Source of the DNA: Flavobacteriales bacterium
GTDB taxonomy: Bacteria; Bacteroidota; Bacteroidia; Flavobacteriales; Weeksellaceae
Reading direction: 5' to 3'
Assembly (NCBI GenBank): GCA_020635515.1
Contig: JACJZS010000002.1
Coordinates: forward strand, 620,001-684,000
DNA length: 64,000 bases
Each line of letters begins with the position of its first letter. The stretch's first letter is position 1. Shown here in pieces: positions 52,619-61,877 of the stretch. The position numbers and the translations under genes are program-made. The notes below the pieces were generated by a model. That model did no database searches, had not been told where the DNA came from, and was given only the letters and a program-made list of their open reading frames with translations.

Positions 52619-54385
52619 TTAATTTAATTTTAATTCTAAATCATTTAATTCTAGTATTGCGTAATTCTTCTTTCCAAACGGATTGTAAAGAGGTAATTCT
52701 AATTCTCTAAACTTTTTAAATAACGGTTCAAATTGCTGTTTTGTTGTGACTTCATTTCTCTTTTTTGCTGATACTTTTGCGTAGGTATTTATAAAAAACA
52801 TAAAGAATTCTTCTGCAGAATGCGAATCCAAACTTTTCATTAATTCATCTATCAAATCATATAATTTATCCTGTTCCAAATCCGAGGGAATTGCATCAAA
52901 ATAAGCCATATCAGAAACCATTCTTATTTCAAATCCATTTTCATACAATTGTTTTTTTATGGATTCCAACTTTTCATAATCCAGATTGGTAAGTGGATAT
53001 TCTAAAGGAAAAAGTAGTTTCTGACTCAAAACAGAAGAACTAGTATTATTTTTAAACTTTTCGTATAAAATGGTTTGATGAATTCGATATACATCTAACA
53101 CATACAATTTTTCATCTTCCCAAAGCCAATATCCATTTTTAAGTCTATAAAAATTGAAATCTAGCTCCTCGTCAAAAAGTTTTTGATTTTTTTGCTCGTT
53201 AGATTCTTCAAATGAAAACGAAGAATAAAACTCCTTAGTTTCTTGTTTGTATTCTCTAAACTGTTGTTTTTTTCCCTGTTCAAACGGATTGAATGTTGGA
53301 TTTACTTTTATAGAAACATCAGGAACAGAACGCGTTTTATTTGGATTAAAGAATGCTATATCTTTATCTTGCGAAAAATCAAGCGATGGAGAAATATTAT
53401 AAATTCCTAGCGAACGTTTGATTACACTTCGTAAAACTCCATAGATAATTGACTCATCTTCAAACTTAATTTCCGTTTTGGTCGGGTGAATATTTACATC
53501 TATCATCTCTGGGTTAATTTCAAAGTTGATAAAATAACTCGGAAAGCACGTATTCTGAATGACACCTTCGTATGCATCTACCACAGCTTTGTTAAAATAA
53601 TTACTCTTAAAAAATCGATCATTTACAAAAAAATACTGTTCTCCTCTCGATTTTTTTGCAGATTCTGGTTTTCCTACATATCCTGTAATTTTAATCAAAT
53701 CCGTTTCTTCTGAAATAGGAACTAATGTAGATTGTAGTTTTTTGCCATAAACGTCTACGATTCTTCCTAAAAGATTGTTTTTTCTCAGTTGATATACAGG
53801 TGTTTCATTGTGATTAAAATAAAAAGAAATTGAGCAGTGAGCTAAAGCAACTCGTAAAAATTCCTCCTGTATTTTTTTTAGTTCTACATTGTTTGACTTC
53901 AAGAATTTTCGTCTTGCAGGAACATTATAAAATAAATTTTTCACTAAAAAAGAACTTCCTGTTTCGTTCTGTACAGGATTTTGCGAAATATAATTTCCTC
54001 CTTCTATGGTTATATGCGTTCCTAATTCATCTTCTTCTGTTTTGGTTTTGAGTTCTACCTGAGCAACTGCTGCAATAGAAGCAAGAGCTTCTCCTCTAAA
54101 TCCTTTTGACGAAATAGAAAAAATATCTTCGGTAGTTCTAATTTTGGAAGTTGCATGACGTTCAAATGCCATTCTTGCATCGGTAATGCTCATTCCTACT
54201 CCATTATCTACTACTTGAATCAGCGTTCTACCTGCATCTTTTACAATCAGATGAATTCTATCTGCCTTTGCATCTATAGCGTTTTCTAATAATTCTTTCA
54301 CTACAGAAGATGGACGTTGTACGACTTCCCCTGCGGCAATCTGATTTGCAACTGTATCTGGTAAAAGCTGGATTACATCACGCAT
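52619..54385 (-). CDS. mutL: DNA mismatch-repair protein MutL, endonuclease motif degenerate
   Basis: 588 residues. The N-terminal GHKL ATPase is intact: VKELLENAIDAKADRI, DNGVGM, SSKGFRGEALASIAA and the Arg/His loop AFERHATSKI. Residues about 405-575 form the dimerisation domain. The position of the DQHA(x)2E(x)4E nuclease motif reads DVYRIHQTILYE here, lacking the QHA and first Glu, so nuclease activity is doubtful. MutL couples MutS mismatch recognition to strand removal. It is followed by the rhomboid gene after 4 bp. Confidence 0.93.
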   Translation of the reverse strand: MRDVIQLLPDTVANQIAAGEVVQRPSSVVKELLENAIDAKADRIHLIVKDAGRTLIQVVDNGVGMSITDARMAFERHATSKIRTTEDIFSISSKGFRGEALASIAAVAQVELKTKTEEDELGTHITIEGGNYISQNPVQNETGSSFLVKNLFYNVPARRKFLKSNNVELKKIQEEFLRVALAHCSISFYFNHNETPVYQLRKNNLLGRIVDVYGKKLQSTLVPISEETDLIKITGYVGKPESAKKSRGEQYFFVNDRFFKSNYFNKAVVDAYEGVIQNTCFPSYFINFEINPEMIDVNIHPTKTEIKFEDESIIYGVLRSVIKRSLGIYNISPSLDFSQDKDIAFFNPNKTRSVPDVSIKVNPTFNPFEQGKKQQFREYKQETKEFYSSFSFEESNEQKNQKLFDEELDFNFYRLKNGYWLWEDEKLYVLDVYRIHQTILYEKFKNNTSSSVLSQKLLFPLEYPLTNLDYEKLESIKKQLYENGFEIRMVSDMAYFDAIPSDLEQDKLYDLIDELMKSLDSHSAEEFFMFFINTYAKVSAKKRNEVTTKQQFEPLFKKFRELELPLYNPFGKKNYAILELNDLELKLN

Positions 54386-54397
54386 GAAAAGAAAAAA

Positions 54398-54664
54398 TTA
54401 ATAGAAAAGAAGAAAATAGAAAATGACACACAATACCAAAAGAGCAACAATAAATGTTTTATTTATTTCGGTATTAGAACGAACATGAGAATCGTTTTGA
54501 GCATCTTTCCATCTGTTCCTTAAATCGTATTCGCTAAATTTTATCCCAAATCCATGTTCTTTCAAATTGGTTTGATTATCCTCCGACTCCTTGGTAAACC
54601 TAGGAATGTAAGTAAATCTATTTGGGCGTTTAGATAATTTTCCACTAAAAAATTTAGATAGCAT
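54398..54664 (-). CDS. Small tail-anchored protein, unknown function
   Basis: 88 residues: a basic N-terminal region (residues 1-65; GKLSKRPNRFTYIPRF, KFSEYDLRNRWKD) and one C-terminal transmembrane helix (69-87, IVALLVLCVIFYFLLFY). It lies 12 bp upstream of mutL and is probably co-transcribed. I recognise no family; such short tail-anchored proteins are frequent near mutL/rhomboid genes in flavobacteria by impression only. Confidence 0.65.
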   Translation of the reverse strand: MLSKFFSGKLSKRPNRFTYIPRFTKESEDNQTNLKEHGFGIKFSEYDLRNRWKDAQNDSHVRSNTEINKTFIVALLVLCVIFYFLLFY

Positions 54665-54822
54665 AAAACGAGGTTTGTTACAAATTTATGAAAATTAATT
54701 CTTTTTTTTCTAGTTCTCAAAAATCAAGCAGAAAAACATATTACGTCAAATTGTCACTATTTTCCTCTTGGCAGATTTTTTGATACATAGCAAGTCAAAA
54801 TTTCAAACTAAAATATAACGTT

Positions 54823-55356
54823 ATGAGTTCAGAAAACGAATCATTACAAGAAGAAGAAATCAGAAACAACGAAGAGGATAATACAGAAGTAGTTGAAAAT
54901 AACGAAACCCAAGAATCTAACTTAGAAAGCGAGTTAAAAGAAGAAAAAGATAAATTCATTCGTCTTTATGCAGAGTTCGACAACTTTAAAAAGAGAAGTC
55001 AAAAAGAAAAAGTTGATTTAATTAAATACGGAAGTCAAGAAATTTTGTCAGCACTTCTTCCTGTTGTTGACGACTTTGAAAGAGCAATCAAAGAATTAGA
55101 AAAAAACGACAATAGAGAGGTTTTAGAAGGCGTTTTACTTATCCAAAATAAATTCTTAAAAACATTAGAAGAAAAAGGATTAAAGAAAATGGAAGTGAAT
55201 ATAGGAGATGCTTTCAACTCTGATAAGCATGAAGCAGTTACTCAAATTCCTGCACCTGAAGAATCTTTAAAAGGAAAAATCGTAGACGTTATAGAAACGG
55301 GATATCTACTGCAAGACAGAATCATTAGGTATGCAAAAGTAATAGTAGGAAACTAA
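54823..55356 (+). CDS. grpE: Nucleotide exchange factor GrpE
   Basis: 177 residues. An acidic disordered N-terminus (residues 1-35), a long coiled-coil (LESELKEEKDKFIRLYAEFDNFKKRSQKE), then the beta wing ending VTQIPAPEESLKGKIVDVIETGYLLQDRIIRYAKVIVG. It promotes ADP release from DnaK. dnaJ follows after 18 bp; dnaK is not in the window. No CIRCE element was seen upstream. Confidence 0.96.
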   Translation: MSSENESLQEEEIRNNEEDNTEVVENNETQESNLESELKEEKDKFIRLYAEFDNFKKRSQKEKVDLIKYGSQEILSALLPVVDDFERAIKELEKNDNREVLEGVLLIQNKFLKTLEEKGLKKMEVNIGDAFNSDKHEAVTQIPAPEESLKGKIVDVIETGYLLQDRIIRYAKVIVGN

Positions 55357-55374
55357 TCCAAAAAGAAATTTAAG

Positions 55375-56502
55375 ATGTCGAAAAGAGATTATTACGAAGT
55401 TTTAGAAGTTACTAAAACAGTAACTGAAATTGAATTAAAAAAAGCATACAGAAAACTCGCTGTAAAATACCATCCTGATAAAAACCCAGGAAACAAAGAA
55501 GCTGAAGCAAAATTTAAGGAAGCAGCTGAAGCCTACGAAGTTCTGAGTAATCCTAACAAAAGAGCTAGATACGATCAGTTTGGTCATGCTGGTGTAGGAG
55601 GAGCTAGTGGTGGTGGATTCTCCGGAGGAGGAATGAATATGGAAGATATATTCTCTCAGTTTGGCGACATATTCGGTGGAGCATTTGGTGGAGGATTCTC
55701 TGGTGGTTTTGGCGGAGGAAGACAAAGACCTGCTCATATGAAAGGTTCTAATCTTAGAATTAGAATCAAGCTTTCTCTAGAAGAAATGATGAATGGTGCG
55801 GAAAAAGTAGTGAAAGTAAAACGAATGAAGTTCGCAACAGGTACCACTTCTAAAACTTGTTCTACTTGTAACGGAACAGGACACGTAACTAGAGTAAGCA
55901 ATACTTTTTTAGGGCAAATGCAAACCTCATCGGTTTGTAATACGTGTGGAGGAATCGGAAAAGTTGCCGACCATATCCCTGCAGGAGCAAACAATCAAGG
56001 TTTAATTAAAAAAGAGGAAGAAGTAAAAATCAATATTCCTGCTGGAGCAAGAGACGGAGTACAATTCCAAATGAGAGGATACGGAAACGATGCTCCTTTT
56101 GGTGGTATCGCAGGAGATTTATTGGTAGTAGTTGAAGAGTCGGAAGATGATGTACTAAAACGAGAAGGAGATAACCTGCACTACGATTTATATGTATCGT
56201 TTAGCGACGTAGTATTAGGAACAGAAAAAGAAGTTCCTGTAGTTGGCGGACGAGCAAAAATAAAAATAGATGCTGGCACACAATCAGGGAAAATCCTTCG
56301 ACTTAAAGGAAAGGGATTACCTTCGTTAGAAGGATACGGAAAAGGAGATTTGTTTGTTCATATAAATGTATGGACACCTCAACATTTAGATAAAGAACAA
56401 AAAGAATTCTTTGAAAAAATGCAACAAGACGACAACTTTAATCCGAGTCCTGGAAAACAAGACAAAAGCTTTTTTGACAAAGTAAAAGATATGTTCTCGT
56501 AA
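55375..56502 (+). CDS. dnaJ: Chaperone DnaJ
   Basis: 375 residues. J domain (residues 1-70) with the HPD triad in YHPDKNPG, a Gly/Phe-rich linker (about 75-118, GGGFSGGG repeats), a reduced zinc region with only two CxxCxGxG motifs (CSTCNGTG and CNTCGGIG), and the substrate-binding C-terminal domains. E. coli DnaJ has four such motifs; the two-motif form appears to be usual in flavobacteria. Acts with DnaK and GrpE. A strong terminator follows. Confidence 0.96.
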   Translation: MSKRDYYEVLEVTKTVTEIELKKAYRKLAVKYHPDKNPGNKEAEAKFKEAAEAYEVLSNPNKRARYDQFGHAGVGGASGGGFSGGGMNMEDIFSQFGDIFGGAFGGGFSGGFGGGRQRPAHMKGSNLRIRIKLSLEEMMNGAEKVVKVKRMKFATGTTSKTCSTCNGTGHVTRVSNTFLGQMQTSSVCNTCGGIGKVADHIPAGANNQGLIKKEEEVKINIPAGARDGVQFQMRGYGNDAPFGGIAGDLLVVVEESEDDVLKREGDNLHYDLYVSFSDVVLGTEKEVPVVGGRAKIKIDAGTQSGKILRLKGKGLPSLEGYGKGDLFVHINVWTPQHLDKEQKEFFEKMQQDDNFNPSPGKQDKSFFDKVKDMFS

Positions 56503-56524
56503 CGTTTTTTTGAAATTGGAACAG

Positions 56525-56567
56525 AAACAAAAACCTACTTTTTTTTTTAGAAAGTAGGTTTTTGTTT
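56525..56567. terminator. Intrinsic terminator after dnaJ, probably bidirectional
   Basis: 17-bp perfect stem AAACAAAAACCTACTTT / AAAGTAGGTTTTTGTTT (56525-56541 and 56551-56567) with a 9-nt loop. It lies between dnaJ and a convergent gene. Confidence 0.85.
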
Positions 56568-56589
56568 ATCTAGTAAAAACACAGACTAA

Positions 56590-57045
56590 TTAATTATTAG
56601 GCAATATTTTTAGTAAAACTCTTTTTGATTCATCAAGCGGGAAATCATTTTCTAAGAATACTGTTTTATCAATAATAACTGCTAATTTTTTCAAAAAATC
56701 CATCAACTCAATATGTTGTTTTTCAGTTTTTAAATATCTTAAATCAACATCACACTCAATCATTAAAACTGTATTAAAATAAACTCTTATTTGCAGAGTT
56801 TCTAAATACAAAATAGCAAAAAAGTCAATGATTTCATTTTTATCCCAAAGATTTTTAATTAATTCAATCTCAATAGAATTGTATTTGTTTACCTCCTCAT
56901 TATATTTTTTAAAATCTACTTTTTGATTATTTAAAAACTTAATCAGTTCAAAATAATCACTCTTTGAAGTATTATATATATAAATACGTGCAATTTTATC
57001 TTCTATTTGATTATAAAAATCCAATGAATACCTCATAACACTCAA
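56590..57045 (-). CDS. Hypothetical protein
   Basis: 151 residues, no signal peptide, mixed alpha/beta by composition (YSLDFYNQIEDKIARIYIYNTSKSDYF...; then VDFKKYNEEVNKYNSIEIELIKNLWDKNE). I recognise no family; the size and style recall small immunity-like or unknown proteins of Bacteroidota, which is only an impression. It overlaps the upstream lipoprotein gene by 4 nt, so they are translated together. Confidence 0.6.
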   Translation of the reverse strand: MSVMRYSLDFYNQIEDKIARIYIYNTSKSDYFELIKFLNNQKVDFKKYNEEVNKYNSIEIELIKNLWDKNEIIDFFAILYLETLQIRVYFNTVLMIECDVDLRYLKTEKQHIELMDFLKKLAVIIDKTVFLENDFPLDESKRVLLKILPNN

Positions 57046-57869
57046 TTCTCCTGTTTCATTCCCGCAACATTAACAATCATGGTTTCAATTGCATCTTTAG
57101 AAAGATACAACGTTGGATTTTCTTGAGATTTATCTGTAGAAGTATTGATAAGCAAATCGAGGGATTTATCTCCATCTAAATCTCCAGCAAAAAGTAACTG
57201 AGGAAGCGAATCATCAAAATACGATTTTTCTACTAGTGTAGTGGAGATTTTTATTCCGTCTACTACTTTGCTCAAATACAATTTGTAATTAATATAAGGG
57301 AATTTTATTTTTTCGTCTTTATTTTGCTCTCCTGTTGCATGCAAATAGTATTGTATTCCATTAAACTTAAATTCAACTTTATCTCCAGGTATAAGTACTT
57401 TTTTATCTATTTTACACACGTCAACTTTTGGGTTTCTTTTTAATATTTTATCATCTTTAACAATAAAAAGCACCGTATCTGTTTCTTTTTTCTCTTTTAA
57501 AACCACCTCTGTTGACGATTTTTGAGTGGAATCAGAATCATTTTTAGCATCAAAAACTGAAGTAAATATTAGTTTCGCTGGTTTTATCTGAAAATTAGTT
57601 CCTTTTATAAAGGCTATAAATTTTTCTTTTTTCAAATCTTCAGGAAATTCTTCTTTGGAGTAAATCTTTTCTTTAATAAATTTAATAGGATAAAAACTCC
57701 CTCTCATTGGCTTATCTAGATTCTCTACTGTTTGTTTAATTTCGACTTTTTTTTCTTGTTTAACTGCAATCGTATCTTTTTGTATATCGCCAGTTTCTTT
57801 AGTTTTCAAGTTATCACAAGAGTAAAATACAACCATAACTAACAGGAAGAACAACACTACTTTTTTCAT
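57042..57869 (-). CDS. Lipoprotein of unknown function, FG-GAP/VCBS-like end
   Basis: 275 residues. Lipoprotein signal MKKVVLFFLLVMVVFYSCDNL (Cys18), a Lys/Glu/Thr-rich linker, then a beta-rich domain. Near the C-terminus LPQLLFAGDLDGDKSLDLLINTST resembles the calcium-binding DxDGDxxxD loop seen in FG-GAP/VCBS repeats. Convergent with nothing; the downstream hypothetical gene overlaps it by 4 nt. Function unknown, outer- or inner-membrane-anchored periplasmic protein inferred. Confidence 0.7.
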   Translation of the reverse strand: MKKVVLFFLLVMVVFYSCDNLKTKETGDIQKDTIAVKQEKKVEIKQTVENLDKPMRGSFYPIKFIKEKIYSKEEFPEDLKKEKFIAFIKGTNFQIKPAKLIFTSVFDAKNDSDSTQKSSTEVVLKEKKETDTVLFIVKDDKILKRNPKVDVCKIDKKVLIPGDKVEFKFNGIQYYLHATGEQNKDEKIKFPYINYKLYLSKVVDGIKISTTLVEKSYFDDSLPQLLFAGDLDGDKSLDLLINTSTDKSQENPTLYLSKDAIETMIVNVAGMKQEN

Positions 57870-57973
57870 AAAAAACTTTTATTTTTTTTTCACTGCGAAG
57901 ATATAAAAAACATCTACTCGTTTACTTGTATTTAATGTTAATTCTTTAGTAAGCCAAAGATAAAATTAAGTCG

Positions 57974-57981
57974 TATATTTG
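57974..57981 (+). promoter_or_regulatory. -7 box (TATATTTG) for hemN
   Basis: TATATTTG only 11 bp before the ATG at 57993, implying a very short leader; no -33 TTG at standard spacing. Confidence 0.5.
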
Positions 57982-57992
57982 CAGTCTTTACG

Positions 57993-59360
57993 ATGCATAC
58001 ACAAAGCTTATTACAAAAATACAATATACCAGGACCTAGATATACCAGTTATCCTACTGTTCCTTACTGGGAAAACGACTCGGTAGATGAATCGATTTGG
58101 CAAGAGAGTTTCATAAAATCCTTTATTCAAAGCAATGATAAAGAAGGAATTAGTTTATATATTCATCTTCCATTTTGTGAAAGTCTATGTACTTTTTGTG
58201 CTTGTAATAAGCGAATTACCAAACAACATTCGGTAGAAGACAAATATGTAGAATATGTTTTAAGAGAATGGAAATTATACACCAATGCTTTACCTGAAAA
58301 ACCAATTATAAAAGAAATTCATCTTGGAGGAGGAACTCCTACGTTTTTTAGTTGTGAAAACTTAAAACGTCTTTTAAATGGAATTTATCAATCCTCAGAA
58401 ATACATAAAAATAAAGAATTTAGTTTTGAAGGACATCCAAACAATACTACAAAAGAGCATTTACAAACACTCTATGATTTAGGTTTTCGTAGAGTAAGTT
58501 TTGGTGTACAAGATTACGACTCAAAAGTTCAATTTTCAATTAATCGAATTCAAAGTTTTGATTCTGTAAAAAAAGGAACCGAAACTGCTAGAGAAATCGG
58601 ATACGAATCCGTAGGACACGATTTAATTTTTGGATTGCCTTTTCAGACATTAGACTCCATAAAAGATTCCATAGCAAAAACAAAAGAATTAAAACCCGAT
58701 AGAATTGCTTTTTATTCGTATGCACACGTACCTTGGATAAAAGGAAATGGACAACGTGGGTTCGATGAAAACGACTTACCAAAAGTTTCCGAAAAAAGAC
58801 AGATGTATGAATTTGGAAAACAACAATTAGAGAATATTGGATACATAGAAATAGGTATGGATCATTTTTCATTAAAAACAGATTCGCTATATCATTCCAT
58901 GATTAATAAAACCATTCATAGAAATTTTATGGGATATACTTCTTCGTCTACTCAGCTTATGATTGGATTGGGAGTTTCCTCTATTTCTGATAGTTGGTAT
59001 GCTTTTGCCCAAAACGAGAAAAATATAGAAGATTACTACGCTAGAATTGATGAGAACAAAATACCAATTTTTAGAGGACATTTACTTAATGAAGAAGATT
59101 TAATCATTAGACGACACATTTTAAACATCATGTGCAACTTAGAAACCAGTTGGGATAATAATGATTTAATGCTACAAGAACTTCCTGAGTTACAAAACAG
59201 ATTAGAAGAAATGGTTAACGATGAACTATTAACAATTGATAATAAAACATTAAAAGTAACCGAAAAAGGTCGACTATTTGTTCGTAATATCTGTATGGCT
59301 TTGGATTTACGAATGCTAAAAAAACAACCAAAAACCCGTATTTTTTCGATGACGGTATAA
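57993..59360 (+). CDS. hemN: Oxygen-independent coproporphyrinogen III oxidase
   Basis: 455 residues, radical-SAM enzyme that makes protoporphyrinogen IX for haem synthesis without oxygen. N-terminal NIPGPRYTSYPTVPYW is the HemN (not HemW) signature; the cluster is Cys-x3-Cys-x2-Cys-x-Cys in CESLCTFCAC; EIHLGGGTPTFF, FEGHPNNT and RVSFGVQDYD follow. The TYR-arm and C-terminal winged-helix domain (MVNDELLTIDNKTLKVTEKGR) are present. Fits an organism able to live with little oxygen, as the nitrate locus suggests. Confidence 0.95.
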   Translation: MHTQSLLQKYNIPGPRYTSYPTVPYWENDSVDESIWQESFIKSFIQSNDKEGISLYIHLPFCESLCTFCACNKRITKQHSVEDKYVEYVLREWKLYTNALPEKPIIKEIHLGGGTPTFFSCENLKRLLNGIYQSSEIHKNKEFSFEGHPNNTTKEHLQTLYDLGFRRVSFGVQDYDSKVQFSINRIQSFDSVKKGTETAREIGYESVGHDLIFGLPFQTLDSIKDSIAKTKELKPDRIAFYSYAHVPWIKGNGQRGFDENDLPKVSEKRQMYEFGKQQLENIGYIEIGMDHFSLKTDSLYHSMINKTIHRNFMGYTSSSTQLMIGLGVSSISDSWYAFAQNEKNIEDYYARIDENKIPIFRGHLLNEEDLIIRRHILNIMCNLETSWDNNDLMLQELPELQNRLEEMVNDELLTIDNKTLKVTEKGRLFVRNICMALDLRMLKKQPKTRIFSMTV

Positions 59361-59399
59361 AAAATAGCATACCTTTGCTAAGGTCGTTAATCCAAACGA

Positions 59400-61175
59400 A
59401 TGGATAGGTTTCAAAAAATATATCAAAATTACTTCTCTTTAATTGTCAACATATTTTTTGTTTTGGCAATTATGGTTTTATCTTCACAGGTTATTGGTAG
59501 AGGATTAAAATTTGATTCTCACCCAATTTATGAAGTTGTCTCTAAAAGTATACATGCTATTTTTTCGGTAGTTTCTGTAATTATAGGTGCTTATTTACTT
59601 GTAATAGAAAAAAAACTTTTATTTAGAGTTATTCGACTTTTGTTTTTACTTGTTTCCGCGATTTATTTTTTCTTTACGCTGGAATACTGCTTTCACTTTT
59701 CATTGTTTGGGTTTCCCATCAACAAAATAGAATTTGGACTTTCTATTTTTATTGCATTTTTAAGTTTTTCTTATAAAATTTCTGAGTTAGCTCACTCCAA
59801 ACTACATCCATCGGTTCTTTTTGTCCTCAGTTTTGGTTTGATTATCATTTTGGGTTCATTTTTACTAATGCTCCCAGCTTCTACTACGCACAAAATAAGT
59901 TATCTAGATGCTTTGTTTACCTCTGCTAGTGCTGTCACGGTAACAGGACTCATCACGCTTTCTACACCAACTGACTTTACGTTTTTCGGACAGTGGGTTA
60001 TACTTTCTCTAATTCAAGTTGGAGGTTTAGGAATTCTTACCTTTAGCAATCTCTTCTCTTTGCTTTTTAAATCGGATTCTTCATTTAAAAATCGTTTGTT
60101 TTTAGGAGGAATTATCAACGAAAAAAATTCAGGAAATATATTTAGAACTTTATTTAAAATTATCGCATTTACATTTATAATTGAAAGTTCTGGAGCTATT
60201 TTAATTTATTTTTCAACTTCCGAAAGTCAAATAAGTGGAGATAAAGTTTTCTTCAGTATTTTTCATTCTATTTCTTCATTTTGTAATGCTGGTTTTTCAA
60301 CACTAGAAAACAACTTATACGAAAGTTCTATTAGATTTAACTACGTATTTCAACTAATTATCGTTTGGCTTTTCTTTTCTGGAGGTTTAGGTTATAATGT
60401 TATGATTAATCATTACGCTTTCCTAAAAATACGACTTAGAAATTTCATCAGGCATATCCTAAGAATGGATAAAAAAAGCTTTGAAACAATTAATCGAATA
60501 AATTTAAACACAAAACTAAACGTACGCACCTCTAGCATACTTATTGTAGCTGGAACTATCAGTTTTTTATTATTGGAATATAACAATACTTTGGCAGAGC
60601 ACAGCATAGTAGGGAAAATTGTTAATTCGTTATTTAATGCTGCAACACCTAGAACTGCGGGATTCAACACTATTGACTACGGAGCAATAGGTATTCCTAC
60701 TGTGCTTATTATTTGTTTTCTCATGTGGATTGGTGCTTCTCCTGGATCCACAGGTGGTGGTATTAAAACTTCTACATTTGCTATTGGTTTTATGGGACTT
60801 TTAAATCACATTAAAGGAAAAGATAGAATCAATTTTAACTGGAAAGAAATCCCAAACACAACATTAAACTTGGTAAACTCAACTATAATTCTTTCCATTT
60901 TTGCAATTGGAATTGGAACATTTCTTTTAGCCGTGTTTGAACCCAATATAGAACTACATGATTTGATGTTTGAAGTCATATCTGCTTATTCCACTGTTGG
61001 TTTAAGTTTAGGAATTACTGGAAAACTTACCTCAGCAAGTAAAATTGTTTTGATTTTTACCATGTTTTTGGGTAGAGTTGGTTTTATTACTTTTTTAATT
61101 GGATTTTACAGACAGTTCTTTAAAGAGGATAGACAACAAAATAGAATTTTCCCAAAAGAAAAAGTTTACACATAA
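59400..61175 (+). CDS. TrkH/KtrB-family potassium transporter
   Basis: 591 residues. Three or four extra N-terminal helices (about 10-130) precede the Trk core. The four filter-loop repeats are visible with their glycines: TSASAVTVTGLI, HSISSFCNAGFST, NAATPRTAGFNTI and EVISAYSTVGLSLG. It conducts K+ across the inner membrane and is gated by the RCK partner encoded 11 bp downstream. Longer than KtrB alone because of the N-terminal helices. Confidence 0.93.
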   Translation: MDRFQKIYQNYFSLIVNIFFVLAIMVLSSQVIGRGLKFDSHPIYEVVSKSIHAIFSVVSVIIGAYLLVIEKKLLFRVIRLLFLLVSAIYFFFTLEYCFHFSLFGFPINKIEFGLSIFIAFLSFSYKISELAHSKLHPSVLFVLSFGLIIILGSFLLMLPASTTHKISYLDALFTSASAVTVTGLITLSTPTDFTFFGQWVILSLIQVGGLGILTFSNLFSLLFKSDSSFKNRLFLGGIINEKNSGNIFRTLFKIIAFTFIIESSGAILIYFSTSESQISGDKVFFSIFHSISSFCNAGFSTLENNLYESSIRFNYVFQLIIVWLFFSGGLGYNVMINHYAFLKIRLRNFIRHILRMDKKSFETINRINLNTKLNVRTSSILIVAGTISFLLLEYNNTLAEHSIVGKIVNSLFNAATPRTAGFNTIDYGAIGIPTVLIICFLMWIGASPGSTGGGIKTSTFAIGFMGLLNHIKGKDRINFNWKEIPNTTLNLVNSTIILSIFAIGIGTFLLAVFEPNIELHDLMFEVISAYSTVGLSLGITGKLTSASKIVLIFTMFLGRVGFITFLIGFYRQFFKEDRQQNRIFPKEKVYT

Positions 61176-61186
61176 AAGATAAAAAT

Positions 61187-61876
61187 ATGAAAATAATAAT
61201 AATCGGTTTAGGAAACTTTGGAAGTCATCTTGGGCAAGCACTCATGAAAGACGGACACGAAGTAATAGGTGTAGACAACAATATGCAACGCGTAGAACAA
61301 GTGCAAGACGAATTCACGCACACCGTAGCAATCAGTACAACCATAGAAACCAACTTAGCTCACCTTCCTTTAGAAGATGCAGATTTAATAATCATAACGA
61401 TAGGAGAAGATGTAGGTGCATCTATTACCACTACGGCTCTTATCAAAAAAAATTATACAGGAAGAATTATTGCTCGTGCCATTACGCCTGTTCACGAAAC
61501 CGTACTAGAAGCAATGAAAATTACCGAAATCGTGAAACCTGAAAAAGAATTTGCACAAGAGTTTGCCAACCGAATATTGCTTACAGGTGCTGTAAAAAGT
61601 ATGGATTTACCAGGAGAATTTGAAATTGTAGAAATTGCAATTCCAAAAGCAATCGTAGGAATGACGCTCACGGAGCTCGACATTAAAAACAAATACGACG
61701 CACACATTGTTACCGTGGTTAAACAAATTGTAAAAGAAAATTACTTTGGAAACAAAACATTCAAACATAAAGTACACGGAGTTATGCGTTCTACCTATGT
61801 ATTCGAAGAAGATGATTTGTTGCTTGTATTCGGAAGAAATAAAAACATTGCCAACTTCATAAAAGACTTTCAATAA
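61187..61876 (+). CDS. TrkA/KtrA-type RCK regulatory subunit
   Basis: 229 residues: a Rossmann RCK_N domain (IIIGLGNFGSHLGQALMKDGHEVIGVDNN, with the NAD/ATP loop G-x-G-x2-G and the Asp at the second strand end) and an RCK_C domain (about 140-225; FEIVEIAIPKAIVGMTLTELDI). It forms the cytoplasmic gating ring of the potassium transporter encoded just upstream. Overlap and spacing fit a single operon; the next gene begins 1 bp after. Confidence 0.93.
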   Translation: MKIIIIGLGNFGSHLGQALMKDGHEVIGVDNNMQRVEQVQDEFTHTVAISTTIETNLAHLPLEDADLIIITIGEDVGASITTTALIKKNYTGRIIARAITPVHETVLEAMKITEIVKPEKEFAQEFANRILLTGAVKSMDLPGEFEIVEIAIPKAIVGMTLTELDIKNKYDAHIVTVVKQIVKENYFGNKTFKHKVHGVMRSTYVFEEDDLLLVFGRNKNIANFIKDFQ

Positions 61877-61877
61877 G

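Noticed and set aside
54720..54822. CIRCE or sigma-32-type heat-shock promoter before grpE
   Set aside because: No CIRCE inverted repeat; TTGGCAG and ATACATAG are present but too loosely spaced to call.
55734..55994. Minus-strand frame inside dnaJ (also many similar antisense frames in moaA, the Mo subunit, aspS and others)
   Set aside because: Shadow frames of strongly conserved genes, with no homology, start signal or independent promoter.
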